Source: Dyadobacter sp. 676 (GTDB lineage Bacteria; Bacteroidota; Bacteroidia; Cytophagales; Spirosomataceae). From it: a stretch of 64,000 nt of DNA. Location: assembly GCF_040448675.1 (NCBI RefSeq), contig NZ_CP159289.1, positions 6,059,001 through 6,123,000 of the forward strand, written 5' to 3'. This document shows, in pieces, positions 53,884 through 63,203 of this stretch (the stretch's first letter is position 1; every line of letters begins with the position of its first letter). The notes beneath the pieces are model-generated. The model did not search any database. It worked only from the letters and a program-made list of their open reading frames with translations, and had not been told where the DNA came from. Both the position numbers and the translations under genes were made by a program.

Positions 53884-56103
53884 TTACATTCCGCTGATCA
53901 GTTGCACGGCTTTCTCTAGCGGCTCGTCACGTCCGTCGGCAATGCCCTTAATCGTCGGCCTGACCTCGATTTGCGGTACGATTCCTACCTGCTGGGTTTC
54001 GCGGCCGTCGGGGTAATAAATACCGATGCCGCTAATGCCTGTGCGAAGGCCGCCGGGAAGTACTATGGGCGAAACATTGCCGTCGGCACCGGCGGTAGTG
54101 CTGCCGATCACCGTCACATTCGGTGCGGCAGAAAATGCCATCGTCGTGTATTCCGATTGGCTCAGCGTGTTTTCGTTCACAATCACGATCACTTTGCCTT
54201 TGTAGTAGTCTGCATTGGTTTTGCCCAGTTTCAGCTCGGGCGACCAGGTGAATATTCCGGGTGTTTTGGGTTTGCCAATGGTGAATTTGACGAACGGTCT
54301 AGCTTCGGGCAGCAGCATCGGGCAGAACGAAAACACCATGAAATCGGACGGGTAGCATCGCATATCCACTACCACACCCTTACTTTCAAGTATCTTCGGC
54401 GTCAGGGCAGGTAGATAACTATTTTTGAATTTTCCCGGGAAAACATAGGCGATGTCAGGACGGATCATTTTAAAGCAAGTGTCCTTCTTGTTGTAATTGG
54501 CATAAATATTGACTTTATCGCGAGAGTAAAGTGGAATGTTGGCCTTTTGTATTTTTCCATCCCTGCTGAAAGTGACCGCCACGGCCGGGTCGTTACTACG
54601 AAGCAAGTTCGGGGCCATGGTTTTCAATTGCACAACGGCATTCGAAGCGGGTGTGTAAGGCTTCTGTTCGGCGACCACCTGCGCGACCGGCCTGCCGTTA
54701 ATTGTTTCAATCACGTCTCCTGGTTTCAAACCGGTTTGTTCACCCAGCTGTGCGTTGTAATAATCGACTACCACCGGTTTATTTTCAACGAACCTCAGTT
54801 CGACCGGCGCGTAATTTTTGCCGAAATGCCTGTCCAGCGCGTCATGATTGCCGTAAAGGTTCGCATGGGTGTCTTTCACGCGCGCGATAAGCGCGAGAGC
54901 GGCAAGCTTGTATTCCGTTTCGTCGGCCGCCATGACGAATTTGGGTACAAATTCCTTCAATACAGCGTACCAGTCTTCCCGAATGAGCGGTTTGTACGGA
55001 AAGAAATACTCGATCATATTCCAGTATCGAAACAACGAAAGCAGCCTGAAACCGGCGTCGGGGTAGGCCATTTCCTTATATGGATTTTCATTTTTAAAAT
55101 CGGGATTGCCGACATTGGCATACGAGGCGATGTAATATTGGTCGTCCGTACGCTCGGCCCGGCGTATCGAATCCAGTCGCACTGATAATCCTTTGCCCGA
55201 AGTACCGATCCACGCCAGATTCGGCTTTATAACCGCATTGGCTGGAACCGGTTCGGCGGAAAGCGCTTTGATCGCCCCGAACTTGTCCATCCATTTGATC
55301 AGCACGCGCTGCCGTTCGGTGTCGTTTTGTGCGGCCATATAGGGCGCGGCCACGCGGAACAATTCATAATCCATATTGAAATTACCCTCCGCTACGGCCG
55401 GGTGATGGTATTTGACAAATCCCCATATCCTGCCGAGTTTCGCGACATTTTCGCACTGCTCCGTGGAAAGCGGATAACCCGGGCCGATCGCGAGCTTCGA
55501 ACCGCCATCGAACGCTTTGTCGAGCGCGGCGGGAAATTCTCTTCTGGGCGGCGCCTCCATGAAGGGCTTTCCGTCTATCAGCAGTTCGAACTGGTCGGCC
55601 CAGAGGGTTCCCTGACCAACGAGCAATGCGCCGATGTGGATGTTTTCCGCGCTGGCCGGATAGGGAAGCTTGATGCTGTATTGCGCCCAGTCCCGGGTCC
55701 CGTGCAGTTTTTCGGATTGCATATTGCTGAACTGCAGCGTGCCCGATTTTCCGTCGATCCGCAACATAAGGCCCACCCAGCCTTTTTCGACGTTGGCGAA
55801 CTTCATATATCCTTTCAGTTCGATTTGCTTACCGCTGTAATCTGCCGGAATCGTATTGGCCGCGCAGCCAAACTGGATATTGTCCATCGAGGACGGAGAT
55901 TGGATACGCAACGCGGCTCTGCCAGTGTATTTTTCCGTCGTGTCGGTTGTGAGAACATAGCCTTTTCCCCATTCGGCCCAGGGACGCGGTAGCCCCGGCG
56001 TCACAGGTGTTTGCTCGAAATCGAGGTTAAACCCGGCGGATCGTTGTGCAATGGAGGCCGACATGCAAAGCAGGCAGAGGAGTGTTAACGGCAGGTATCG
56101 CAT
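53884..56103 (-). CDS. Secreted S41 family peptidase
   Basis: Exported serine protease of 739 residues. Signal peptide MRYLPLTLLCLLCMSASIAQ; N-terminal jelly-roll-like domain at about 25-180; helical S41 N-terminal domain (AKLGRIWGFVKYHHPAVAEG at about 225); PDZ-like region near 450-475 (GEQTGLKPGDVIETINGRPV); S41 core with GVVVDMRCYPSDF and NTLSQSEYTTMAFSA (nucleophile Ser at about 648) and GSTTAGADGNVSPIVLPGG. This is the tricorn-like C-terminal processing peptidase arrangement common in Bacteroidota; it probably degrades extracytoplasmic peptides. ATG 56103 is used because in-frame residues further upstream do not form a signal peptide. Divergent from the phospholipase gene. Confidence 0.92.
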   Translation of the reverse strand: MRYLPLTLLCLLCMSASIAQRSAGFNLDFEQTPVTPGLPRPWAEWGKGYVLTTDTTEKYTGRAALRIQSPSSMDNIQFGCAANTIPADYSGKQIELKGYMKFANVEKGWVGLMLRIDGKSGTLQFSNMQSEKLHGTRDWAQYSIKLPYPASAENIHIGALLVGQGTLWADQFELLIDGKPFMEAPPRREFPAALDKAFDGGSKLAIGPGYPLSTEQCENVAKLGRIWGFVKYHHPAVAEGNFNMDYELFRVAAPYMAAQNDTERQRVLIKWMDKFGAIKALSAEPVPANAVIKPNLAWIGTSGKGLSVRLDSIRRAERTDDQYYIASYANVGNPDFKNENPYKEMAYPDAGFRLLSLFRYWNMIEYFFPYKPLIREDWYAVLKEFVPKFVMAADETEYKLAALALIARVKDTHANLYGNHDALDRHFGKNYAPVELRFVENKPVVVDYYNAQLGEQTGLKPGDVIETINGRPVAQVVAEQKPYTPASNAVVQLKTMAPNLLRSNDPAVAVTFSRDGKIQKANIPLYSRDKVNIYANYNKKDTCFKMIRPDIAYVFPGKFKNSYLPALTPKILESKGVVVDMRCYPSDFMVFSFCPMLLPEARPFVKFTIGKPKTPGIFTWSPELKLGKTNADYYKGKVIVIVNENTLSQSEYTTMAFSAAPNVTVIGSTTAGADGNVSPIVLPGGLRTGISGIGIYYPDGRETQQVGIVPQIEVRPTIKGIADGRDEPLEKAVQLISGM

Positions 56104-56358
56104 GAGTAGTTTTTTTGTTTGTAAGAGAAGGGTTACTAATGGTAATACTGTAACCGAATAATAAAATAATGTTACCTGACGATGAAATAAAACCGCGGTG
56201 CGCCGGTTCACAAGCCAATGCACCATAAATGCATTCAATACGGTTTTGGAAGGTTTTGCAGGCAATCGAAAAAAATCAGCATGAGGTAACCGGCTTATGG
56301 GGCGTTTCTCGCGGGATTTCTTAACACTTCCATAACCACCGGCCGGCCGGCATACCAG

Positions 56359-56366
56359 TATTTTTG
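56359..56366 (+). promoter_or_regulatory. Probable -7 element (TATTTTTG) of the phospholipase C gene
   Basis: All fixed positions of TAnnTTTG match, about 45 bp before the ATG at 56412, in the 308-bp divergent gap 56104-56411, which otherwise shows no gene. No good -33 element. Confidence 0.4.
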
Positions 56367-56411
56367 CCGCCGGATATACTTGTACATTACCAACCACCCA
56401 ACCCTAAACCC

Positions 56412-58925
56412 ATGGATTCAAGAAGAGATTTTATTAAAAAGGCGGCGATGGTGGCCGGCGGGGCGGGCGTCGCCAGCCTGTTCCCGGAATCGGTGCAACG
56501 GGCAATGGCGATCACTCCCGACCCGGGCACCACTTACCTCGACGCCGAGCATGTGGTGATCCTGATGCAGGAAAACCGGTCGTTCGATCACAGTTACGGC
56601 AAGTTGCGGGGTGTCCGCGGCTTCAACGACCCCCGCGCCATCGATTTGCCCAATAAAAACAAAGTATGGCTTCAAACCGACCTGAAAGGTAATACTTACG
56701 CCCCGTTCAGGCTGGATATCAAAAACACCAAAGCGACGTGGATGCACGATCTCCCGCATTCGCGCGAATCGCAGGTGGACGCTTATAATGGGGGGAAATA
56801 TGACAAATGGCTGACTTCCAAGCGATCGGGGCACAAGGAGTATGCCGAAATGCCGCTCACGCTCGGCTACTACGACCGCGAGGACATCCCGTTCTACTAT
56901 GCATTGGCTGATGCATTCACCATTTGTGACCAGAACTTCTGCTCATCCATGACACCCACGCATCCGAACCGCTATTACCTGTGGTCGGGGACGATCCGCG
57001 AGAAGCCGGATATGGATTCGCTGGCGGTGGTACGAAACAGCTATTTTTCCATCAATAAGCCGGTAAAATGGAAGACATTCCCCGAGCGTATGCAGGAGGC
57101 CGGCATCAGCTGGAAGTTTTACCAGAACGAAATCGGTGCCGTAATGCAATTCCATCCGGGGAAGGGCTCGTGGCTCAGCAATTTCGGTTGCAACCCGCTG
57201 GAGCGGTACGCGCAGTACAGGGTGAAGTTCTCGCCGGATTTTACCCGTTACGCGCAAGCGGAAGTCGCGAGGATTAAAAAGGATTTGCCTGCCCTGGACG
57301 ACAAAATCCAGGCTGCCACAGGTGCGGAAAAAGACAAACTGATCAAGAGCCGCGAGCAGCGGCATGCTTTGCTCGAACGACTGGAAACCGACCTAGCGGA
57401 GTATAGCGGGGAGAATTTTAAAAAATTGCCGGTGTTCGAACAGGAACTCCACCGCAATGCGTTCGTGACCAACCGCAACGATCCGGAATACCTCGAGCTG
57501 ACTTCCCTGACGTACACGGAGGGTGACCGGACCCGGAAGCTCGACATGCCTAAAAGCGACATTTTCTACCAGTTCCGCAAGGATGTAAACGAAGGGAAGC
57601 TTCCGGCGGTTTCATACCTGGCCGCGCCTCAGAACTTTTCCGATCATCCGTCGGCACCGTGGTACGGGGCATGGTACATTTCCGAAACGCTCGATATCCT
57701 GACCCGGAATCCGGAAGTATGGAAGAAAACGATATTCATTCTTTGCTATGACGAAAACGACGGGTATTATGACCATATTCCGCCTTTTTCGATCCCTGAC
57801 CCGCTCAAACCAGGTTCGGGAAAGGTGTCGGAGGGAATCGATATCAAAGCCGAATACGTACCGCTCGAACAGGACGAAAGCCAGGTGCCGAAGGCGAATG
57901 CGCGGGGCGGGGCGATCGGCCTGGGCTTCCGGGTGCCACTGGTGATCGCGTCGCCGTGGTCGCGGGGCGGGAAGGTGTGCTCGCAGGTGTTCGACCATAC
58001 TTCCATTATTCAGTTCCTGGAAGAATTCACGAGCCACAAAGCCAAGAAGACGGTCAGGGAAACGAACATAACCGAATGGCGGCGGACGGTCTGCGGCAAT
58101 ATCAGCTCGGTGTTCCAACCTTTCGACGCATCGGCGTACAGGAAACCGCAGCCGGTGAACCGGGAGGAGATTCTTACCACCATTCACAAAGCCCAGTTCA
58201 GGGACCTGCCTGCGAATTTCAAGGCATTAACCGCCGTGGAGATCGGTAAAATCAATGCGAACCCGGCAGAATCGCCTTTCCTGCCCAGACAGGAGCCGGG
58301 CACAAGGCCGTCGTGCGCCATTCCGTATGAACTGTACGCCGATGGCGCGCTCTCACCGGATAAAACTTCGTTCGAAATCCGGTTGCATGCGGCCAATAAG
58401 GTTTTTGGTCCCAGGTCGGCCGGTGCGCCGTTTATCATTTACGCGATGAATCCCTATGAAGGCGAGGTGTTGCGGGTCTGGAACTACGCGGTAAGGGCGG
58501 GCGATACCCTGACGGAAAGTTTCAGGCTGGCCGGTTTCGGGGACGGGCAGTATCATCTGCGGGTTTACGGTCCGAACGGCTATTTCCGGGAGTTCGCAGG
58601 CAATGCGCTCGTACCGGACGTGGCGGTGCGCTGCGGTTATGTGCTGGATAAAAAAGGAAAGCCGACCGGCGACGTGGAACTTGTCGCGATCAACAAGGAT
58701 AAAAAGCCTGTGGCGCTGAAAATAACCGACAATGCGTATGGACAAAAAAATATAGAACTGAAACTACCTATTGAGGGAACGGTAAAAACGGTCATTCGGG
58801 CGTCCCAAAGCGGTCAATGGTATGATTTCAGCGTGCATGGCGGTGCCGATAAGGCTGTTATGCGCTTTGCGGGGCATGTGGAAACAGGTAAGGAAAGTAT
58901 CACCGACCCTTTTATGGCTCGGTAA
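56412..58925 (+). CDS. Tat-exported phosphocholine-specific phospholipase C
   Basis: Secreted phosphoesterase of 837 residues, cleaving phosphatidylcholine or sphingomyelin head groups in related PlcH/PlcN enzymes. Twin-arginine signal at the start (MDSRRDFIKKAAMVAGG). Phosphoesterase domain at about 45-530: VVILMQENRSFDHSYGKLRG, SSMTPTHPNRYYLWSGT, LCYDENDGYYDHIPP, VPLVIASPWSRGG and FDHTSIIQFLEEF. Two C-terminal DUF756 domains follow (about 630-720 and 735-830: FEIRLHAANKVFGPRSAGAP; YDFSVHGGADKAVMRFAGHV). ATG 56412 begins the signal. The stop may be close to the natural end. A decayed unrelated gene fragment is joined directly to its 3' end. Confidence 0.93.
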   Translation: MDSRRDFIKKAAMVAGGAGVASLFPESVQRAMAITPDPGTTYLDAEHVVILMQENRSFDHSYGKLRGVRGFNDPRAIDLPNKNKVWLQTDLKGNTYAPFRLDIKNTKATWMHDLPHSRESQVDAYNGGKYDKWLTSKRSGHKEYAEMPLTLGYYDREDIPFYYALADAFTICDQNFCSSMTPTHPNRYYLWSGTIREKPDMDSLAVVRNSYFSINKPVKWKTFPERMQEAGISWKFYQNEIGAVMQFHPGKGSWLSNFGCNPLERYAQYRVKFSPDFTRYAQAEVARIKKDLPALDDKIQAATGAEKDKLIKSREQRHALLERLETDLAEYSGENFKKLPVFEQELHRNAFVTNRNDPEYLELTSLTYTEGDRTRKLDMPKSDIFYQFRKDVNEGKLPAVSYLAAPQNFSDHPSAPWYGAWYISETLDILTRNPEVWKKTIFILCYDENDGYYDHIPPFSIPDPLKPGSGKVSEGIDIKAEYVPLEQDESQVPKANARGGAIGLGFRVPLVIASPWSRGGKVCSQVFDHTSIIQFLEEFTSHKAKKTVRETNITEWRRTVCGNISSVFQPFDASAYRKPQPVNREEILTTIHKAQFRDLPANFKALTAVEIGKINANPAESPFLPRQEPGTRPSCAIPYELYADGALSPDKTSFEIRLHAANKVFGPRSAGAPFIIYAMNPYEGEVLRVWNYAVRAGDTLTESFRLAGFGDGQYHLRVYGPNGYFREFAGNALVPDVAVRCGYVLDKKGKPTGDVELVAINKDKKPVALKITDNAYGQKNIELKLPIEGTVKTVIRASQSGQWYDFSVHGGADKAVMRFAGHVETGKESITDPFMAR

Positions 58926-59527
58926 CCGTCTGGCTGCCGGAAGTTTACTGGGTCAGCGACTATGTGAACCCCCGTGATCCCGCGTCGGTCGGCTACGAGC
59001 AGTTCCGCCAGGTAACAGTGAATGCGCAGAACGAGATTTTCGTGGGCGGCGTGACGAGCAGCCGGGTGGTAAAGCTGGACCCCGACCTGAAAAATGTTCT
59101 GAAAGTATTCACAAAAAATGTGCACGCAGCCTGGGGTGTGCGGATGGACAAGGCCGGAGTACTTTACATCGCCAATTTCGCCCAGGAAAAAGGCCGCAAC
59201 AGTGCTGTCGACAGCTTTGACATGCAGGGCCCGTTCGGGGTCACGGTCATTTATAACGAAGACGAAAGTACCTCACAAATGATGACGCTGCCGACCGGAG
59301 GAGCCAGTGTGACGCTCGCCAACGGACAGCCGCTGTACGGCAGCCAGCAAGGGCCTTTGGGGCGCACATTCAGGCCCTGCTATGGACCATTGATGCGCCT
59401 TACTTCGACGGCGCAGGCAATGTATGGGCGATGAACAACTGGAAACCGTCCGTTTACGTGGACGTCTAAAGATAATCCCGGCGGGGACGGCGTGGTGATA
59501 TTTGTGGGGGTGGCGGAGCCGTCGTGA
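58922..59527 (+). pseudogene. 5'-truncated, frameshifted propeller (NHL-like) gene remnant
   Basis: A coding stretch without a start: it emerges in frame across the phospholipase stop as VTVWLPEVYWVSDYVNPRDP and continues with blade-like text (FRQVTVNAQNEIFVGGVTSS, AAWGVRMDKAGVLYIANFAQ, GPFGVTVIYNEDE). It loses frame near 59359-59362, where one more G would continue as GAHIQALLWTIDAPYFDGAG, and again near 59466 (after VYVDV), continuing KDNPGGDGVVIFVGVAEPS to a stop at 59527. The domain style is that of secreted six-bladed propellers. The 5' half is absent, and the join to the phospholipase gene is abrupt, suggesting a deletion in the genome or in the assembly. Confidence 0.7.
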
Positions 59528-59617
59528 ATGAGCCGCTGGGAACGGGTGAATGAGTGAATGGGCGGGCCGTTGTGGAATGGGGAATAGGAGACGAAATTTA
59601 GGGGATAATGCAGAGAA

Positions 59618-59660
59618 ATCGCCGGATTTTGTCTTATTGGTAAAAGACTGATCCGGCGAT
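59618..59660 (+). promoter_or_regulatory. Hairpin enclosing the start codon of the isomerase-like gene
   Basis: ATCGCCGGAT (59618-59627) pairs perfectly with ATCCGGCGAT (59651-59660). An inner stem GTCTT/AAGAC (59631-59635 with 59644-59648) stacks above it. The last two bases of the outer arm are the first two bases of the ATG at 59659, so folding would hide the start codon. Confidence 0.6.
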
Positions 59661-60564
59661 GTTTAGAAAACTTGTTTCTGTTTGTTTTTTCCTGGTTGTT
59701 ACAGTGTGTCCGAAGCTGGTTTGCGCTCAAAAAAATACGGGTACGGACAATATTTATGCGCGGGAAAACCTTATCGCCTGGTGTATTGTGCCGTTCGATT
59801 CGGAGGAACGGGACCCTGTGCAGCGGGCCGAAATGCTGAACAAGCTCGGCTTTACGATGCTCGCGTACGACTGGCGCGAAAAGCACGTTCCCGAATTCGA
59901 CGCGGAACTTGAGGCGTTGAAAAAGCACCATATCAGATTACAGGCGTTCTGGTTCTATTCCGGCCCTAACCCCGAAAACGACAAGTACCTGCCCGTTATC
60001 CTCGATCTGCTGAAAAGGCACAACCTCAGGACGGAGATTTGGTGCATGATCGGCGGGATTAAGGATATGGATAAAATGACCCAGCAGCAAAAAGTCGAAG
60101 CCGTCGCCCGGCCGGTTGCCTACATTGCCGATAAGGCAGCGGAAATCGGCTGTACCGTAGGGCTTTACAACCACGGCGGCTGGTATGGAATGCCGGAAAA
60201 TCAGCTGCAAGTAATAGACTACCTTAAACGGCCGAACATCGGCATCGTGTACAACCTGCACCATGCCGAAGGGGACATCGAACGATTTCCGGCTTTTTTT
60301 CCAAAAATCCTGCCGCATTTGATGGCTGTCAACCTGATGGGCCTGAAAAAAGGCAATCCCGTGAAAGTAGTGCCGATCGGCCAAGGCGATGCGGAAGCCG
60401 AAATGATCCGCATCATCCGCGATAGCGACTACCACGGCCCTGTCGGCATTATCAATGAAGAGACAGCACCCGACGCCGAGGTCGGGCTTATGATGAATGT
60501 CGATGGCCTGAAGAAAATTTTAAAGGAGCAGGGTGATAGCGGTGCGTTGAAAACGTATCGGTAG
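59659..60564 (+). CDS. Secreted sugar phosphate isomerase/epimerase-like TIM barrel protein
   Basis: Exported protein of 301 residues. Signal peptide at 1-24 (MFRKLVSVCFFLVVTVCPKL, then VCAQ), which fixes the start at 59659. The body is a xylose-isomerase-like TIM barrel (AP endonuclease 2 superfamily): EMLNKLGFTMLAYDWREKH, ALKKHHIRLQAFWFYSGP, TEIWCMIGGIKD, GCTVGLYNHGGWYG with His, IGIVYNLHHAEGD, and VGIINEET. Such secreted forms are abundant in Bacteroidota and often sit with carbohydrate genes; several act on keto-sugars. No enzyme partner is close. The hairpin over the start codon suggests translational control. Confidence 0.85.
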   Translation: MFRKLVSVCFFLVVTVCPKLVCAQKNTGTDNIYARENLIAWCIVPFDSEERDPVQRAEMLNKLGFTMLAYDWREKHVPEFDAELEALKKHHIRLQAFWFYSGPNPENDKYLPVILDLLKRHNLRTEIWCMIGGIKDMDKMTQQQKVEAVARPVAYIADKAAEIGCTVGLYNHGGWYGMPENQLQVIDYLKRPNIGIVYNLHHAEGDIERFPAFFPKILPHLMAVNLMGLKKGNPVKVVPIGQGDAEAEMIRIIRDSDYHGPVGIINEETAPDAEVGLMMNVDGLKKILKEQGDSGALKTYR

Positions 60565-60611
60565 CTGGAAGGGGGAAGGAGAAGGGAGGAAGGATAAGGA
60601 AGTAAGGGAAG
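60565..60611 (+). other. Polypurine stretch after the isomerase-like gene
   Basis: Apart from a CT at the start and one T each near 60595 and 60603, this 47-bp stretch is A and G only on the plus strand. It opens a 157-bp gap between convergent genes. Confidence 0.6.
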
Positions 60612-60639
60612 CGCGTTATTGCTGCATTTCCCTTACTTC
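60599..60639. repeat. 12-bp perfect inverted repeat between convergent genes
   Basis: GAAGTAAGGGAA at 60599-60610 and its exact complement TTCCCTTACTTC at 60628-60639, 17-nt loop, no T-run on either side. It may replace a terminator for one or both flanking genes. Confidence 0.65.
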
Positions 60640-60718
60640 GGCGTAGCCTTCGAATTCATAAATCGGGCAGCTTGCGCCAATGGTGGTGGCTTCGTTCAGG
60701 TTTTGACTATTTAATGTG
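60616..60718 (-). pseudogene. Possible coding remnant, unrecognised
   Basis: Minus-strand open stretch directly downstream of the receptor-like gene (in the next frame), reading NEATTIGASCPIYEFEGYAE then VREMQQ and a stop at 60616. Codon choice is like real genes, but there is no start. It could be the end of a decayed gene or chance. I cannot name it. Confidence 0.25.
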
Positions 60719-60721
60719 CCG

Positions 60722-63103
60722 TCACCGCGCCCGGTTTTGCTCTGTTTCGCCGGTGGATTTACTGTTAAATGTAATTTTTCCCGAACGCCCGAAACGATAA
60801 GCGGCGCTTATGCCGAAGGAAGCGGTGGAATAGGTGCGGTGATAGTAAATATGGGTCGCCCCGACGCTGTATTTGCCATGAACATGGCTCTTATGGAAGA
60901 CGTCGTTGGCCGTCAACCTGATTTTCAATGCGTTTTTCAGGAAATCTTTCTCTAATCCGACCGTAACCGTCGACCGGCTGAAATCGTTGTAAAGCCCCTG
61001 CGACCTTTCGCTAAGGTACCACGCCATTATTTGTATTTTGAATAAACGATTGATATCGAACGTATTGTTGGTGTACCCGTATAACTGTGGCCTGGGTTTC
61101 AGAATGGCAAACCCGTATTCATTATCGACAAGGTTGTTTCGACTAACGGTGAGCGTGTTCGTGGTGCTCCACCAACCCAGGTTGAACGTGGCGGACGCCG
61201 TAAGAAAAATCAAATGCTCCTCGGCCAGGTTGATCCCTTTGAGCACATAACTGTTAGGAGCGTTTCCGCGCAGGGCCGCGCCGCTGAGCTTGTCTTTCGT
61301 GTACGTATAGCCCGCACGGATATCGATCTGCTTGTATTGTAACCCCGCTTCAAAAGTATGGATCTTTTCAGGTTGCAGATTGGGATTGCCTTCGATGGTT
61401 GTGAATGGGTCCTGGTAAATAACGAACGGGTTCAATGCCTGGTAGCGGGGCCGGGTAATCCTGGAAATGTACGAAATGCGGCTTTGCAGACCGTTGGCGA
61501 AGCTTTTACTGATAAAAAGATTGGGAAAAGCATTGAAATAACTATCCCCGATTACCTGTCCGCCGCGGGCGGTGGTGTTGAGCGTATAGCTTGTGAACTC
61601 GCCCCGTACACCGAGGCCGAACCGCATGTTGCTCCCTGCGCTTCCCTGATAGTTCAAATAGGCGGCCGGGACTTTTTCACGGTAACGGAAGTTGCTGCTC
61701 AGCCCCGGATCGGGCACGAACGGGCCGTCCTTGGCAGAAACCATGAAATCGGTGCCCGAACCATTTTCCGCATAGCTGAACTTTGCACCGGTTTCGAGCT
61801 TATGACCGTTGCGGAACGTTTTGGTGTAGTCGAACTGGGTGCTGGAAATACTGATGCGGACGAGCACGTCATTCAGCAGGTTACGGTATCCGGTACTGTC
61901 GCCGGAGAGGCTGGTTTCGGCGATTCGGTCGTGTTGGTCGGTTCTGAAACGGGCATACTGGCTGCCAAAGAACAATGTGGAGCCAAGGGTATCCAGCGCG
62001 TGCTGGAAATTGAGGGTTATGGCATGGTTCCATCGTTTTTCGTCCTTAGCGACGCGACTCCGGTAGTGGCTTGTACCCAAAACGTCGGTAAGGGCATTGC
62101 TGCTGTTCTGACTGCCGCCGAGGCTGTTCAGGTTGCCTTTGTAAGTCAATGACAAATAACTGTTTTCTTTCAGGTTCAGCTGAGCGCCTGCACCAAGGTT
62201 GGAATAATTGCGCATTTTACGTTGCCAGTCTGTCGTGAGCTCCGAATGGAGGTAGTCCGAGGCGGCCGGACGGGTGCGGGTAGTGTAGAGCACCTCCCGG
62301 TCGTTGCCGGTTTCGAGGGCGTAATTGGCTTGAAACGACACTTTATTGTGCCTGTATTGAAGATCGGCCAGGGTATTGAGTTCGCTTCCGGCAAACCGTG
62401 TGTAGGCATATTGCTGGGTTACCGAGCCTGTCGTGCCGCCTTCGACGACCTGTTTCGTGATAATATTGATCACCGCTTTTCCCTCCGCGTCGTAGCGCGC
62501 CGATGGGTTGGGGATCACCTCCACGCGCACGATCCGGCTGACGGGAATGGCCGCCATTTGTTCATAAGTAATGGCCTGGCCGTTGAGAAAAATCAATGCT
62601 TCGCCGCGCCCGGCCACACCTGCGCGCCCTTCCGTAAAAATTATCCCCGGCGACCTTTCGAGGAGCTCCATGGCCGATGTGCTGCCGGCCAGAATGCTGC
62701 CGGTAACCTGTATTTCGGTGGTTCCGTTGCTGCCGTGTGTCACCAGGGGAGCCTGTCCGCGTACAGTTACGCCTGCGAGCGCCTGTACCTGCTCGCGCAT
62801 AACGATATTCCCCAGGTCGATATGCGCATTGTCCCGGCGGGGGAGGACGATCAGCGTGTCGGCCAGGCCGATGCCGCTGAGCCGCAATGCTACCTGTGCG
62901 CGCTCGATGTTGCGGAAGGTAACAAGGCCGTCTTCGAATGGCGCGCCCTGTAAAACCGAGGAGTCGGGCAGGGATATCAGCCTGCCATAAACGGCCAGCG
63001 GTTGTTGGCTGGCATTCATTGCTTTTCCGGAAACCGAATAGCGGACTTGGGAAAAGACGGTGTGGGTAAGAAAAACAAGAATAATGATGCCCGGGAACTT
63101 CAT
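60722..63103 (-). CDS. TonB-receptor-like outer membrane beta-barrel protein
   Basis: Outer-membrane protein of 793 residues. Signal peptide (MKFPGIIILVFLTHTVFSQ), a diverged carboxypeptidase-like domain at about 22-105 (VSGKAMNASQQPLAVYGRLI), plug at about 110-225 (MELLERSPGIIFTEGRAGVA, VEVIPNPSARYDAEGKAVIN) and OMP_b-brl_3 barrel (NPNLQPEKIHTFEAGLQYK, FGISAAYRFGRSGKI). ATG 63103 is used; an in-frame start at 63136 adds 11 unlikely residues. It begins 100 bp after the membrane-bound AraC regulator gene on the same strand, the second AraC/receptor pair in the window. Confidence 0.92.
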   Translation of the reverse strand: MKFPGIIILVFLTHTVFSQVRYSVSGKAMNASQQPLAVYGRLISLPDSSVLQGAPFEDGLVTFRNIERAQVALRLSGIGLADTLIVLPRRDNAHIDLGNIVMREQVQALAGVTVRGQAPLVTHGSNGTTEIQVTGSILAGSTSAMELLERSPGIIFTEGRAGVAGRGEALIFLNGQAITYEQMAAIPVSRIVRVEVIPNPSARYDAEGKAVINIITKQVVEGGTTGSVTQQYAYTRFAGSELNTLADLQYRHNKVSFQANYALETGNDREVLYTTRTRPAASDYLHSELTTDWQRKMRNYSNLGAGAQLNLKENSYLSLTYKGNLNSLGGSQNSSNALTDVLGTSHYRSRVAKDEKRWNHAITLNFQHALDTLGSTLFFGSQYARFRTDQHDRIAETSLSGDSTGYRNLLNDVLVRISISSTQFDYTKTFRNGHKLETGAKFSYAENGSGTDFMVSAKDGPFVPDPGLSSNFRYREKVPAAYLNYQGSAGSNMRFGLGVRGEFTSYTLNTTARGGQVIGDSYFNAFPNLFISKSFANGLQSRISYISRITRPRYQALNPFVIYQDPFTTIEGNPNLQPEKIHTFEAGLQYKQIDIRAGYTYTKDKLSGAALRGNAPNSYVLKGINLAEEHLIFLTASATFNLGWWSTTNTLTVSRNNLVDNEYGFAILKPRPQLYGYTNNTFDINRLFKIQIMAWYLSERSQGLYNDFSRSTVTVGLEKDFLKNALKIRLTANDVFHKSHVHGKYSVGATHIYYHRTYSTASFGISAAYRFGRSGKITFNSKSTGETEQNRAR

Positions 63104-63203
63104 GGCTGATGGATCTGGTTTGAGGCAAAAATCCAAAGCCGGGCTTTTTCGGAGGTATGTAAATGGCGAATCAGGAGTACTGATCTATAAATCCGTACTT
63201 TGA

